A program made the position numbers and the translations under genes. Below are positions 8,945-18,233 of a DNA stretch of 64,000 bases, piece after piece; the stretch's first letter is position 1, and each line of letters begins with the position of its first letter. Origin of the DNA: Ceratobasidium sp. AG-K (taxonomy: Eukaryota > Basidiomycota > Agaricomycetes > Cantharellales > Ceratobasidiaceae); assembly GCA_037039685.1 (NCBI GenBank), contig JAWNGF010000009.1, positions 2,170,001-2,234,000 on the forward strand, written 5' to 3'. Below the pieces are notes generated by a model. The model made no database searches, was not told the DNA's origin, and saw nothing but the letters and a program-made list of their open reading frames with translations.

Positions 8945-11900
8945 AGGGAGCATCAGGCGCCCTGAAGACAGAATTAGATCGTGTTGCCATGGAGAATTGT
9001 AATCAGTCTGTAAACGAATTATATCTATGTTCCACCGAATACGCAGACCAACTCCGTGTGCCGATAACGATCGAAAGCCTGAAAAACCTTATCACCGTTG
9101 CTATGATTGATTCCGGCGCCTCCGGGAACTTCATCAATTCTGAATATATCTCTAAACACAAAATCCCTACGAAAAAGAAAAAAGTGGCACGACGGGTACA
9201 AGTTATAGATGGACGCCCAATTGCAAATGGACTAATCGAGCGGGAAGCAACTTTCCATGTCATCATGAATGATCACGTCGAAGAAATCACATGCGACGTG
9301 GCACCCTTAGGACGGCACACTGTGGTCTTGGGAATCCCTTGGTTGAAGAAGCATAACCCTCAAATCAATTGGTCAAAAGGGACATTGGAGTTCAACTCGG
9401 AGTTCTGCGTGTCGGAATGCCTGTGTGAAGATCTCAACGCCATAGAAGGGGGAATAGTGGGAAAACTTCCCAACGAATACCTTGAATTCCAGGATGTCTT
9501 TGTCGCCAAGGAGGTTGATAAGCTTCCCCCTCACCGGCCCTATGATCTCAAAATTGAACTCGAATCTGGTGCAAAACCCAAAATTGGGGTTGTTTACTCA
9601 TTAACCAAGGAGGAAGATAGAATCCTAAAGGCCTGGATCGACGAGAACCTGGAAAAAGGCTTCATCGTTCCCTCAACTTCTCAATGGGCATCACCAGTTA
9701 TGTTTGTCCGCCGTCACGACATCGATGGCGTACCCCAACCACCAAGATTATGCATGGATTATCGGTACCTTAACAGGTGGACAAAGAAGAACCGATACCC
9801 CCTACCCCGAACGGATGACCTAATTGAGCGAGTCAAAGGGGCCAAGATCTTTACCAAATTAGATCTGAAATCGGGCTACAACCTAGTCAGGGTCGCAGAA
9901 GAAGACGTATACAAAACGGCCTTTAGAACTAAATATGGCCTGTTTGAAACCAAAGTCATGCCGTTTGGCCTGACCAATGCTCCAGCAACGTTCCAGAATA
10001 TGATGGACATGGAGTTCAGGGACATTAAAGGAGTCTACGTGGAAATCTACATTGATGACATCTTAATCTTCTCCAAAGAACCTGAAGAACATCCATCTCA
10101 TGTGAAAGAAGTACTTCGTCGACTACAACGCCTGGGTCTATATTGCTCCCTCAAGAAGTGTTTGTTCCATGTTTCAAAGGTTGACTATCTGGGTCTGGTA
10201 ATCTCGGGAGAAGTTGTTGAAATGCAAGAAGAAAAGGTGTCAGCGATCAAGAGGTGGCCCGTTCCCAAAAACGTTACAGATGTACAAACATTCCTAGGGT
10301 TTGCAAACTTCTATCGGCGATTTATCCAAGGCTATACCCACATAGCGCGACCTCTCTATGACTTAACAATGAAAGGGAAACCCTGGGAATGGACCAAGGA
10401 AACACAGGCCAGCTTTGAGCGAATAATTCAAGAATTCCAACAAGCACCAATACTACTGCAACCGGATCAAGAAAAGGGATTCATCATTGAGTGCGATGCA
10501 TCAGACAAGGCCACAGGAGCAGTCCTCAGCCAATATGGGACGGATAACAAACTTCACCCTGTCGCCTTCATGTCCAAAAGCCTGTCACCAGCGGAGCGGA
10601 ACTACGATATTTTTGATAAGGAACTTTTGGCAATCATTAAGGCCTTTAAAGAATGGCGCCATCTATTGGAAGGAACTGAAATTCCGGTACTACTTATTAC
10701 CGATCACAAGAATCTGGAATATTTTATGACATCGAAAGTCCTTACCAAACGACAGAACAGATGGGCCGTCTTCCTGTCAGAATTCAATTTCCAGATCAAG
10801 TATCGGGCTGGCGGACTTAATGGAAAAGCCGATGCACTCAGCCGACGAAGCGACCATGACCTAGAAGGGGGAGTAGTCCCTCAAAAACCTTTGCTCGCTC
10901 CCCACATCTTCATCAATTCGGCAGAAGAATCACCTACTGGCATGGCATCAACAGCGGAAATTCATTCTTCCATTCAGAAGCAACTGCCAAGTGACGAATA
11001 CACCCAGTCCATTTGGGCCTTCCTCAGCAATCGACCCGAGAAAGCACCTGCTACAGTTCAAAAGGAATTCGAAGATTGGACAATTCGGAATAACATGCTG
11101 TATAGGAAGGGGCGGATCTATGTTCCCAACAACAACAAGACGAAACGACAAATCCTAGAGCTACACCACGACAACAAGGCAGCCGGTCACATGGGACAAG
11201 CCAAGACTTTGGAATTAATCAAGCGGGAATATTGGTGGCCATCAATGAAGGCATTCATTAACAAATACGTGTCATCTTGTGATTTGTGCCAACGAAGCAA
11301 ACCGATCAATCAGCGCCCCCTAGGAGAATTGCAACCTCTGGAACTTCCCTCTAAACCTTGGCAACACATCTTGGTTGACATGATTGTCAAACTACCCCTA
11401 TCAAGGAGCCTAGACTCCATTTTGGTCATTGTCAATACGCTCACTTAAATGGCACATTTCATCCCCTGTACCGAGAAGACCACGTCCCCAAAGCTAGCAG
11501 AACTCTTCATGGAACATTGTTGGAAGTTGCACGGTACTCCAGAGACTGTTGTATCAGATCGAGGCCCCACCTTCGCGTCAAAATTCATGAAGGAGCTCTA
11601 TCAGGCCCTGAAGATTAGACCCAGACTCTCCACAGCCTATCACCCTGAGACGGATGGCCAAACGGAACGAATCAATCAGATGATAGAAGCCTTTTTGAGA
11701 ACCTATGTGTCGTTCAGGCAGCATGACTGGGCTTCTCTGCTTCCCTTTGCCGAATTTGCTTACAACAATTCCTTCCACTCAAGTATTGGCATGACCCCTT
11801 TCTTTGCCAACACGGCACGACATCCTTCCATAGATGGTACACCAGTGGAAGATGGCTCAGTTCCGGAAGCCTCGGCTCATGCTCAACGCATCCATGACAA

Positions 11901-12613
11901 TCTGGAAGAAGCTAAGGCAAGCCTGACCTTGAGCAAGGAACAAGATAAGGAATACGCGGATCAACGGCGCCGTGGGGATCCTTTCATCATTGGAGATAAA
12001 GTTTGGCTCAGTCACAATCACATTCCTTCAAACCGGCCATCAATCAAACTCTCTCATAAGCGTTTGGGCCCCTTCACAATCTTGGAAGCAATCGGAAAAA
12101 ACGCGTACAAACTGGAACTTCCTCCATCCATGACCATACACCCAGTAGTCAATGTATCTCGCCTTGCCAAGTACGAAGAAAGATGAGATTGAGGGACGTG
12201 TTGTCAAGCCACCACCATCAATTGAGACACCTGAAGGAGAAGAGGAATACGAGGTTGAAACCATTCAAAGTTCCAAAATAGAGAAAGGCATCCTGAAGTA
12301 TCTTGTCAAATGGAAAGGCTACACAACGGAACACGATTCGTGGGAACCCTTGGGAAACCTTGGTAACGCATCAGAACTCATTAGCGAATTCCACAGGGAA
12401 CATCCAGAAGCCATCAAGGAAGTTCCCAAAGTTACGAGGAAGCGCCGCCATGAGGAAACAAAGGGTAATTCGGCCGCCGAAGAAAAAGAGGAACAGCCCA
12501 GCCGTCGTGCAAAGCGTATAAAAGAGGCAGCGGGAGTCCAAGTCCCTCATCAACAAGTTCTTACTTCGGTTCCTCTTGCGCTTAAACCACCTACTCGTAC
12601 ATCCACTTTGGCG
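8920..12613 (+). pseudogene. pol: Element C Pol: protease, RT, RNase H, integrase, chromodomain (two breaks)
   Basis: The frame is entered by -1 frameshift from gag; the first in-frame ATG is at 8989. Domains in order: aspartic protease with MIDSGASGNFI (about 9103); RT with intact YIDDILIFS (about 10048-10075); RNase H (about 10450-10850, CDASDKATGAVLSQ, DHKNLEYF); integrase zinc region (about 11160-11300, H…H…CDLC); integrase core with LVDMI, VVSDRGPTF and HPETDGQTE; and a chromodomain with LKYLVKWKGYTTEHDSW (about 12290-12345). Breaks: TAA at 11446-11448, where element D has AAG, and an extra A near 12178 that moves the chromodomain into the next frame. RT, protease and RNase H look functional; integrase would be cut. 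The frame after 12186 runs on, poorly conserved, to 12973 beneath the extra ORF. Confidence 0.92.
8926..8970 (+). promoter_or_regulatory. gag-pol -1 ribosomal frameshift signal of element C
   Basis: GGGAAAA at 8926-8932 fits X XXY YYZ exactly in the gag frame (TCG GGA AAA). After a -1 slip the reading passes into the pol frame, which is open from 8920 onward through 8989. Five bases later a stem begins: outer arms TGTCT 8938-8942 and AGACA 8966-8970, inner arms TCAGG 8953-8957 and CCTGA 8961-8965 with loop CGC. The gag stop lies inside the structure. Elements A and B have the same heptamer at the same place. Confidence 0.75.
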
Positions 12614-12615
12614 CC

Positions 12616-13101
12616 ATGTCTCGCTTCGCCAACACCACTGTCCGCGTCTACAACGACGCCTTCACCTGCTCAGCCTCTTTCAAGAGGTCCCTCACTTGCG
12701 TCAACCTCGAGGAAGGATTGTACTGGCACGACGGACTCCGCCAGTCATTCTACTTCATCACTTCTGCACGCTATGAGCGCTCTCGCCCCCGCCGCTCCTT
12801 CTGCGGTATGCCCCTCGTCCACTGGCGCAACTGGCTGGCCCACGACATGGCCGACATCCACGATCACGTCGAGATCGTCAACGCCTACCGCAAAGCCAGG
12901 GCACGGGCATGCACCGAATACATCGACCTCACCGAGGAGGAGCCCGATCAACAGGACGCCATCGTCGACTTGACGGATGAGGAGGAGGATTATGGGGTCT
13001 GGAAAGGGGTTGGGTCAGCAGAGGACCCATTGGTGCTGGACGATGGGGAGGAGTTTGTCTTGGTTTCCCCTGTTTCTTCTGATGTCGATGCCCCGGCCTA
13101 A
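12616..13101 (+). CDS. Element C extra ORF (ORF3) with tandem SUMO-interaction-like motifs
   Basis: A 161-residue protein of unknown function, read from ATG 12616 in the -1 frame relative to the chromodomain frame and ending in TAA at the polypurine tract. Residues about 10-95 form a compact region (VYNDAFTCSASFK, GLRQSFYFITSA, PLVHWRNWLAHDMADIHDHVEI). The tail carries YIDLTEEE (101-109), AIVDLTDEEEDYG (115-127), DPLVLDDGEEF (137-147) and FVLV (147-150), repeats of the hydrophobic-then-acidic pattern of SUMO-interacting motifs. Element D has an ORF of identical length in the same relative frame. Between C and D this frame is clearly more conserved than the overlapping pol tail, so it is the selected one. 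Role inferred only: tethering, particle localisation or recruitment of sumoylated chromatin proteins. Confidence 0.8.
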   Translation: MSRFANTTVRVYNDAFTCSASFKRSLTCVNLEEGLYWHDGLRQSFYFITSARYERSRPRRSFCGMPLVHWRNWLAHDMADIHDHVEIVNAYRKARARACTEYIDLTEEEPDQQDAIVDLTDEEEDYGVWKGVGSAEDPLVLDDGEEFVLVSPVSSDVDAPA

Positions 13102-13113
13102 AAGGGGGGGTAG
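13100..13113 (+). other. Element C polypurine tract
   Basis: AAAAGGGGGGGTAG lies between the ORF3 stop and the 3' LTR and primes plus-strand DNA synthesis. The stop codon of ORF3 overlaps its first bases. Confidence 0.85.
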
Positions 13114-13538
13114 TGTCACGACCTTTTCCTTTTCTCTCTTCTGTGTTCTGTTTGGCTCGTGTTTGGTCTCGTTCTCCTCGCCTTGGCGCATATAGTCGCC
13201 TTTATGTAAGCCATGACCGCGGGACATGCCTGCCTGGCTAGTCCCAGTTTTCCCTTGGCGCCCATGGACTTATCACGTTCCCTTTGTTCTGTCCTCGCTT
13301 CCCTCGGACTCTTGCCTTTTCTCCTTTTGTCTTCCCTTGTCGCCTGCTCTCTATTGTACATAGCCACAGTAGTTAGTATATATACCAGCGACACAAGTCT
13401 TGCCCCCACAAGACTTGTTCTCTTGTTGTTTTCCCCTCACACAATCGCGTGACTCACTTAGGCCTTAGTTGCCGCCCCAACCCCCATCATCACTACCTGT
13501 GGAGTCTCGGCCTCCAAGGTTCGGCTAGGGTTGTGACA
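13114..13538 (+). repeat. Element C 3' LTR
   Basis: 425 bp, TGTCACGACC to GGTTGTGACA. It reads the same as the 5' LTR throughout by eye, including the short ORFs on both strands. Its right edge is followed by the duplicated target TTGGT (13539-13543). Confidence 0.95.
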
Positions 13539-14881
13539 TTGGTGACGTCTTTTCCCGATTCAATGTCTGAAGAGATTTCTTTAACCTGGGCTTCAAACCC
13601 TGAGGCTGTGTTCTTGGAAGGACAGACTCTTGCTGAATGTCCCTTGCTGCCGCAGGTGACGCAAATCATGGGTGCTTTTCCTTTGCCATCAAGATCCATT
13701 GCATTGGGGTCTTTAGCAAGAGTGGGTGTCTTAGGCATTTGGGTTGTGGGAGTGGTGAACGTGGTGGTTCTGGTGTCTTTCTGGATTGCCCCAAACGGAA
13801 CATTTCCTTTAGTTCCGTCATCCCAGGAGATTTGTGGAACTGCACAGCCCTTTGCGTTCCTGGAAATACTTGAGATTTTTCCATTTTGCACCCCCCCTGT
13901 AGGTTTTGACATGAAGACACAATTGTTTATGTTGAACCTTTGGCCTAGTGAGGTGGTTGCAGTGTTTGTGGCCATCTTGGATGTAGTTTGTTTTGAGGTG
14001 CTTGCTTGTAGACTTTGAACCCTTTTTGGTGCATTAATGGCATTCGTTGTGGAATCAACTTCCAGGGCTCGTTTGCAAACTTGGTTAAATGTCCTTGTTG
14101 CTTCATGGGGTTTGAAGTTCTGTGACACCATGGCCATTTTGATTTCATCTTTAAGACTGTCATAGAAATCGTCACGAAGTACTCGATCAGTGTACCCGAG
14201 TACCAATGAATAAGTGACAAAATCCCGTAGATAATCTTGAACAGAATTCTTCTGGACCAATTTTTTGTATAGTTGTCTATATCGGTCAATTTTGTGAATG
14301 TCGCCGAACCTAGCTTGCATTTCATTCCAGCATTCATCTATGTCATGCAGCCAATTGGTTGCTCCTCTTCTTGCCGTATCTACGTCAATCCCAGGTTGCA
14401 TCCACACGTAGGTGGGCCCTTTGCAATAACCCATGATATGAGTAATCTTTTGTTCTGCAGTTGCCTGCAGGGATGTATGGTTTATGTACAGAGTACATTG
14501 CAATTTAAACTCGTCGAATTTGTCTACATATCCAGAGAATTCTTCTGGAGGATGCATCTTGAGTTTGTATCCTGGAGTGGTTGTCAATGCGGTCGTGGAG
14601 GGTGTTGCTCCCAGGTTTGTTAGTGATTGGGATACTGCAGTTATTAGTTGGTGAAGAGGCACAATCTGTGAGGTTTGGTTTTGAATTGCCATGACATCCG
14701 CAACAGTGTTGTCAATTCCTTGTTCTAGCATGGTAGTGATACTATTTAAGGCATTGATGTGACCATTTCTCTTTCACACTTCATCTATCAGAGTGTTGAT
14801 GGTGTGTGCTACTACATCAGGTGGGGATGTTTTGGATATCTGGGTGAACCCTCCTTGACTTGGTGATGGGGCTCTAGACAT
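13539..14881 (-). pseudogene. gag: Element B Gag, split from pol by element C
   Basis: ATG at 14881 (MSRAPSPSQGGF). The capsid domain includes PPEEFSGYVDKFDEF, GYCKGPTYVWMQPG and DRYRQLYKKLVQKNSVQDYL. A small module with GKISSISRNAKGCAVPQISW and NVPFGAIQKDTRT (about 13930-13770) matches the C Gag module, followed by a CCHC knuckle CVTCGSKGHSARVC (about 13665-13620). An in-frame TGA at 14774-14776 replaces a codon that is CAA in element A. The frame runs into the inserted element C LTR at 13538. The slippery heptamer GGGAAAA (minus strand, 13550-13556) is in frame (TCG GGA AAA). Confidence 0.9.
13550..13556 (-). promoter_or_regulatory. gag-pol frameshift heptamer of element B
   Basis: GGGAAAA on the minus strand in the gag frame. 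Before insertion of C, a stem followed it: GTCACCAAG on this side of the insertion and CTTGGTGAT near 6390-6398 on the other. Element C landed in the first arm of that stem. Confidence 0.65.
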
Positions 14882-15725
14882 TTTGAAGAAGGGAGAAGTG
14901 TGAATTTATTGGGAGCCCAGACCGTACAGAATGTTGCAAATCCTTCTGCGCACTCGTCTATCTTTGATAACATGTAAACTTCTTAGAAACACCAATTCAA
15001 GATTTTCGTCTTCCAAAAACAATGCGTTGATCACTCCTAGTTTGTCTTACTGTTTGTATATATAGTTACGATGAACGTCTTCAATAAAGAGTGATAGGGA
15101 TTCTAGCCTGAGCTGTTCCCTGTGTTGTTCCTGTGTGAGTCAAGGTCTTGGTCCCACTGAAAAGGATTGGGAGCAATGGTGTTAAGATGGTTTAGAAGGC
15201 GGTAATCCTGATTGATAGGAATACACACTTCTGATGCAACGGGGCAGTATCTGCTCTTGATTTTGTCTTTGAGAGTCTCAATGGTGCGCCACTGACATTT
15301 ATTGTTGTTGATGAGATTTTCGATCTTTCAAGTATGTTTTTCTTGAATTTTAATGAGCTGGTTGCAGTTTTCAATCAGGACATGGATATGTCCTTGTAGG
15401 TGCTCGACTTCAATGTTGGTGTCAGCAAGGTTTATGCTTTGCACGCAGTCTTGATTGGCTTGTTGCTTGTTTGTATTCTTTGATGTTGATTTTGATAAAC
15501 TCAAGTCTTGAGTGCAGTGCTTGATAGTTGGCTTTGAATTAGTTGTAGTTTTTGTCGTTCCTTGTATGTTCAACCCTTAGTTCCTCTGCTTGCTCAACCT
15601 GATCTTCTTCTAGTACTTCAATTCGACTATTTAACTTGTTGACCTTGGTGTCTAGATCAAGTACAAAGTCTTTTAATCTGAAGACTGCTTTGCAGAGGCT
15701 AAAAAATGCGGGGAACAATTTTAAG
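14882..15725 (-). pseudogene. Element B leader ORF region (coiled coil), decayed
   Basis: Between primer site and gag lie degraded reading frames matching the better-kept leader of element A: FFSLCKAVFRLKDFVLDLD near 15720-15650, then heptad-like charged sequence (IEVLEEDQVEQAEELRVE), then NLADTNIEVEHLQGHIHV, a TGA shared with A after EKHT, and further frames up to gag. Stops and frameshifts break it repeatedly. It is not needed for assigning gag or pol and has no counterpart in element C. Confidence 0.55.
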
Positions 15726-16188
15726 GTTAATCAGTTAGTTACTAATTAATCCCTTTTTAGTGTGTACTGATGGAAATGACAAATTGGTGGGGTTCTTGAT
15801 GGGTATAAGTGTTAACTTGGGTGGTGCTCCGACCACTTTCCAGATTGACTTGAGAGGAGCTGGCTTCCTCAAGATGTTGATAGGGATGTGAAGGGTGCTG
15901 AACGCTAAGCTTTTGCTCTATATACTCCTTATCTGATCTTATCAGTTATCAACAGCCTTGGGCAAGCATGATAACGACAGTGTATAACAGAGTAAGGGTG
16001 TATTTAGCTGACTAAAGCCGTTATGACCCGAAAGAGGATAACAATTGGGTTCACTGACAGCGTATAGCGACGTGGGACTACTGGTCTATATCAAGTATAG
16101 CTCTTTGTCCGTTGTACTATGCCCGTTTTCCCGTGTACATTCTATCTACTTGGTGGAAGAGCAGGGGCTTTTTGAGGCCGATGCTAGG
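15726..16188 (-). other. Element B 5' untranslated region
   Basis: This stretch lies between the leader frames and the primer site. It matches the corresponding part of element A (20394-20860). A short shared frame (IPINILRKP…KVVGAPPKL) runs through 15920-15750 in both copies but lacks an ATG. Nothing else is recognised. Confidence 0.5.
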
Positions 16189-16200
16189 AAGGCTTGACCT
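16189..16200 (-). other. Element B primer binding site, self-priming type
   Basis: On the minus strand AGGTCAAGCCTT starts two bases after the 5' LTR. It is the reverse complement of AAGGCTTGACCT at 16334-16323 in the LTR, about 33 bases downstream of the TATA box. Position, offset and logic match element C although the sequences differ. Confidence 0.75.
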
Positions 16201-16202
16201 AA

Positions 16203-16618
16203 TGTCCCGACTTGGGTCGATTAGGTATATAGAAGGTTAAGGGGTTTGACTTAAGCAAGTCTTAGAACCCAAGGAGTAGTGTGTAGTAAGAGGATTTGAT
16301 TGTACAAGTCCTAGTGGAAAGGAGGTCAAGCCTTGTCGTTAACCGGCTTGACCTCTGGGTTTATATACATGAGGGATCAGTGCCACGTCATCATCTATCA
16401 GTGGGAGAAAGCCGAGTACAACCAATGATAAGCGAGATAAGAGGTATGACTTGACTTTCTGGAAGTTCTGGAAGCGACACTGATATCAAATGGAAGGACA
16501 AATACATCACATGATACAAGTTTAAGCGCCAGAGGACATTTGTACCAAAAAAGGAAAGTGTTCGGAACAAAAGATATAAAATCAGAATAAAATGTCTGAG
16601 CTTAGTCAGCTCATGACA
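16203..16618 (-). repeat. Element B 5' LTR
   Basis: 416 bp, same ends as the 3' LTR (TGTCCCGACTTGGG … CAGCTCATGACA on the plus strand). The TATA box is at 16367-16361 on the minus strand. It differs from the left LTR at scattered positions, for example near 16209, 16218, 16247 and 16378-16379. Confidence 0.93.
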
Positions 16619-16623
16619 ACTGC
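16619..16623. repeat. target site duplication ACTGC, right flank of element B
   Basis: Identical to 2548-2552. The two flanks join element A pol within the RNase H codons for the ATGAV segment. Confidence 0.93.
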
Positions 16624-18226
16624 TCCTGTGGCAAATCCTGATGCATCTGTTTCAAGGAAAAACTCCTTATTTTGATCAGGTTGCATCATTATGGGTGCAA
16701 CCTTAAGAGCTTCCTTTAGTGCATTCATGGCATCCTGCTCTTTGCTTGTCCATTGCCACTTTTGATCCTTTTTGAGTAGGTTGTACAGGGGTCTAGCTTT
16801 GCCAGCAAAGTCTTGGATGAATCTTTGATAGAAATTGGCAAATCCTAGGAACTCTTGGACTTGTTTGACATTCTTGGGTGCTTTCCAATTCATAGCTGCT
16901 GTGACTTTTTCCTGGTCCGTTTTGATCCCTTTATTTGAAATAACCAGTCCTACCCAATCCAGTTTGGTTTGATGGAACTTGCACTTCCTCAGTTTCGCAA
17001 TCAACTTGTGTTCCCTTAGTCTTTTTAGCACCTCTTTGACGTGTCCCAGATGATCTTTGACTCATTTGGAGAAAATGAAGATATCATCAATGTATACAAG
17101 TATGAAAACCCCCATAATATCCCTGAATATAAAGTTCATTAGGGACTGGAAGCTTGATGGGGCGTTTTTGAGACCAAAGGGCATGACTTTCCATTCGTAC
17201 ATGCCATACTGAGTTTTGAAGGCTGTTTTCCATTTGTGCCCTGCCACTATTCAGGTTTGATGAAATCCCTGTGCCAAGTCCAGAGTGGTACCAATGACAA
17301 ACCCTTCCAGGGCCCTTAACCATTGATCCAGTAGAGGTATTCCGTTTGCATTGAATTTGCACAGCAAATTTACATATCTATAGTTGACGCAAAAGCATAA
17401 CTCTGGGTTGTTTGGATCTTCTGGATGGGGTTTTTTTTACAAACAGGACCGGCAATGCCAAAGGAGACTTACAAATTTGAATGTGTCCCCTTTGGATGAG
17501 GGTTTCTAGTACCTTCTTCATTTCTTTGTTTTCAGCTGGGGATGTTTTGTAAATAGGGCCGTGCTTTAATTTGGCTTCTGGTAGGAGGTCAAGTGTAATG
17601 TCTGTTGGTCTGTGAGGTGGGAGTTCTTCCAATCTGGACTTGTCAAACACACCTACAAAATCCTTGTATTCCTCTGGTAAAGTAGTTTTGGCTGCAATTT
17701 GAAGCATAGACGGGACTTCAAGGCAGTTCTTTGAACAGAATTTGCTCATGTATGTGATTGTCCTATTTTTCCAATGAATTTGAGGATTATGTTTTTTTGA
17801 GCCATGACATCCCAAGTACAATAGGGTGTCTTCCAATGTTTGTGACATGACATTCTATTTTGCTGGAATGTGTGCCCATATTAAGTTTAAATTTAGTATA
17901 GTGGGTGACTTTTCCAGATGAAACTTCTTGTCCATCTATAACTTGTAAGGTTTTTGGTTTTTCATGTTGAAAAAGGGGAAGGTCTGCTTCTTTTGCTAGG
18001 GAAGGGTTAATGAAGCAGGATGTTGCACCGCAATCTAGGAGTGCTTGCCCAGAAAATTTCTTTGATTTGTTGACTGACTTAGAATTGGGAGCTGTAGCTG
18101 GCAGATGAGCGGTGAAATCAATGTATAATTGGTTCTCATTTGATATTGACATGATTTCAAGTTCATCCATGTTTCTAGCTAATATATCACCAAGTACTTG
18201 GCTCCTTAATAAGCCTTGGTGATGTC
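16619..18226 (-). pseudogene. Element A pol, proximal part: protease and RT (broken)
   Basis: This part runs from the gag-pol overlap to RNase H. The protease segment has LLDCGATSCFINPSLAKEADL (about 18045-17985). RT has [11 protein letters not shown] (about 17110-17075) with the catalytic YIDD intact. RNase H begins with FLETDASGFATGAV before the element B insertion. Frames are broken several times, for example near a run of eight T at about 17430, and by stop codons around 17050 and 17250. Together with 1381-2547 this made one polyprotein. Confidence 0.87.
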
Positions 18227-18233
18227 TTTTCCC
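18186..18233 (-). promoter_or_regulatory. gag-pol -1 frameshift signal of element A
   Basis: On the minus strand GGGAAAA (18233-18227) is in the gag frame (TTG GGA AAA). Three bases later comes a perfect 9-bp stem, ATCACCAAG (18223-18215) with CTTGGTGAT (18194-18186), enclosing a 20-nt loop that holds the gag stop and a smaller GGCT/AGCC pairing. The pol frame is open from the slip site onward. Confidence 0.7.

Larger units (their letters stand above)
6429..13538 (+). mobile_element. Element C: young Ty3/gypsy chromovirus with extra ORF
   Basis: A 7110-bp element with two 425-bp LTRs (6429-6853, 13114-13538) that read as identical by eye, flanked by TTGGT duplications. Order: 5' LTR, self-complementary primer site, gag, -1 frameshift signal, pol (protease, RT, RNase H, integrase, chromodomain), an extra ORF overlapping the pol end, polypurine tract, 3' LTR. 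Identical LTRs mean recent insertion. Despite this, pol has an in-frame TAA in integrase (11446-11448) and a one-base insertion before the chromodomain (about 12178). Either these arose in the last replication cycle or the element was mobilised by proteins from another copy. A sequencing error is also possible. Confidence 0.95.
2553..16618 (-). mobile_element. Element B: complete-ended Ty3/gypsy chromovirus, split by element C
   Basis: Both 416-bp LTRs are present (2553-2968 and 16203-16618) and the flanks carry the 5-bp duplication ACTGC. Removing element C and its duplicated target leaves about 6.95 kb. Order on the minus strand: 5' LTR, primer site, leader ORF, gag, pol (protease, RT, RNase H, integrase, chromodomain), polypurine tract, 3' LTR. 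The two LTRs differ at roughly a dozen or more positions by eye, mostly transitions, so the insertion is not recent. All five internal stop codons found in gag and pol are TGA, and the RT catalytic motif is mutated, so it is inactive. Confidence 0.92.

Noticed and set aside
12152..12973. Pol frame after the chromodomain (Ser/Thr/Pro-rich tail to 12973) as a genuine Pol C-terminus
   Set aside because: Beyond about 12610 it shows little similarity between C and D, while the overlapping ORF3 frame is conserved; so the tail is likely a by-product of overlap.
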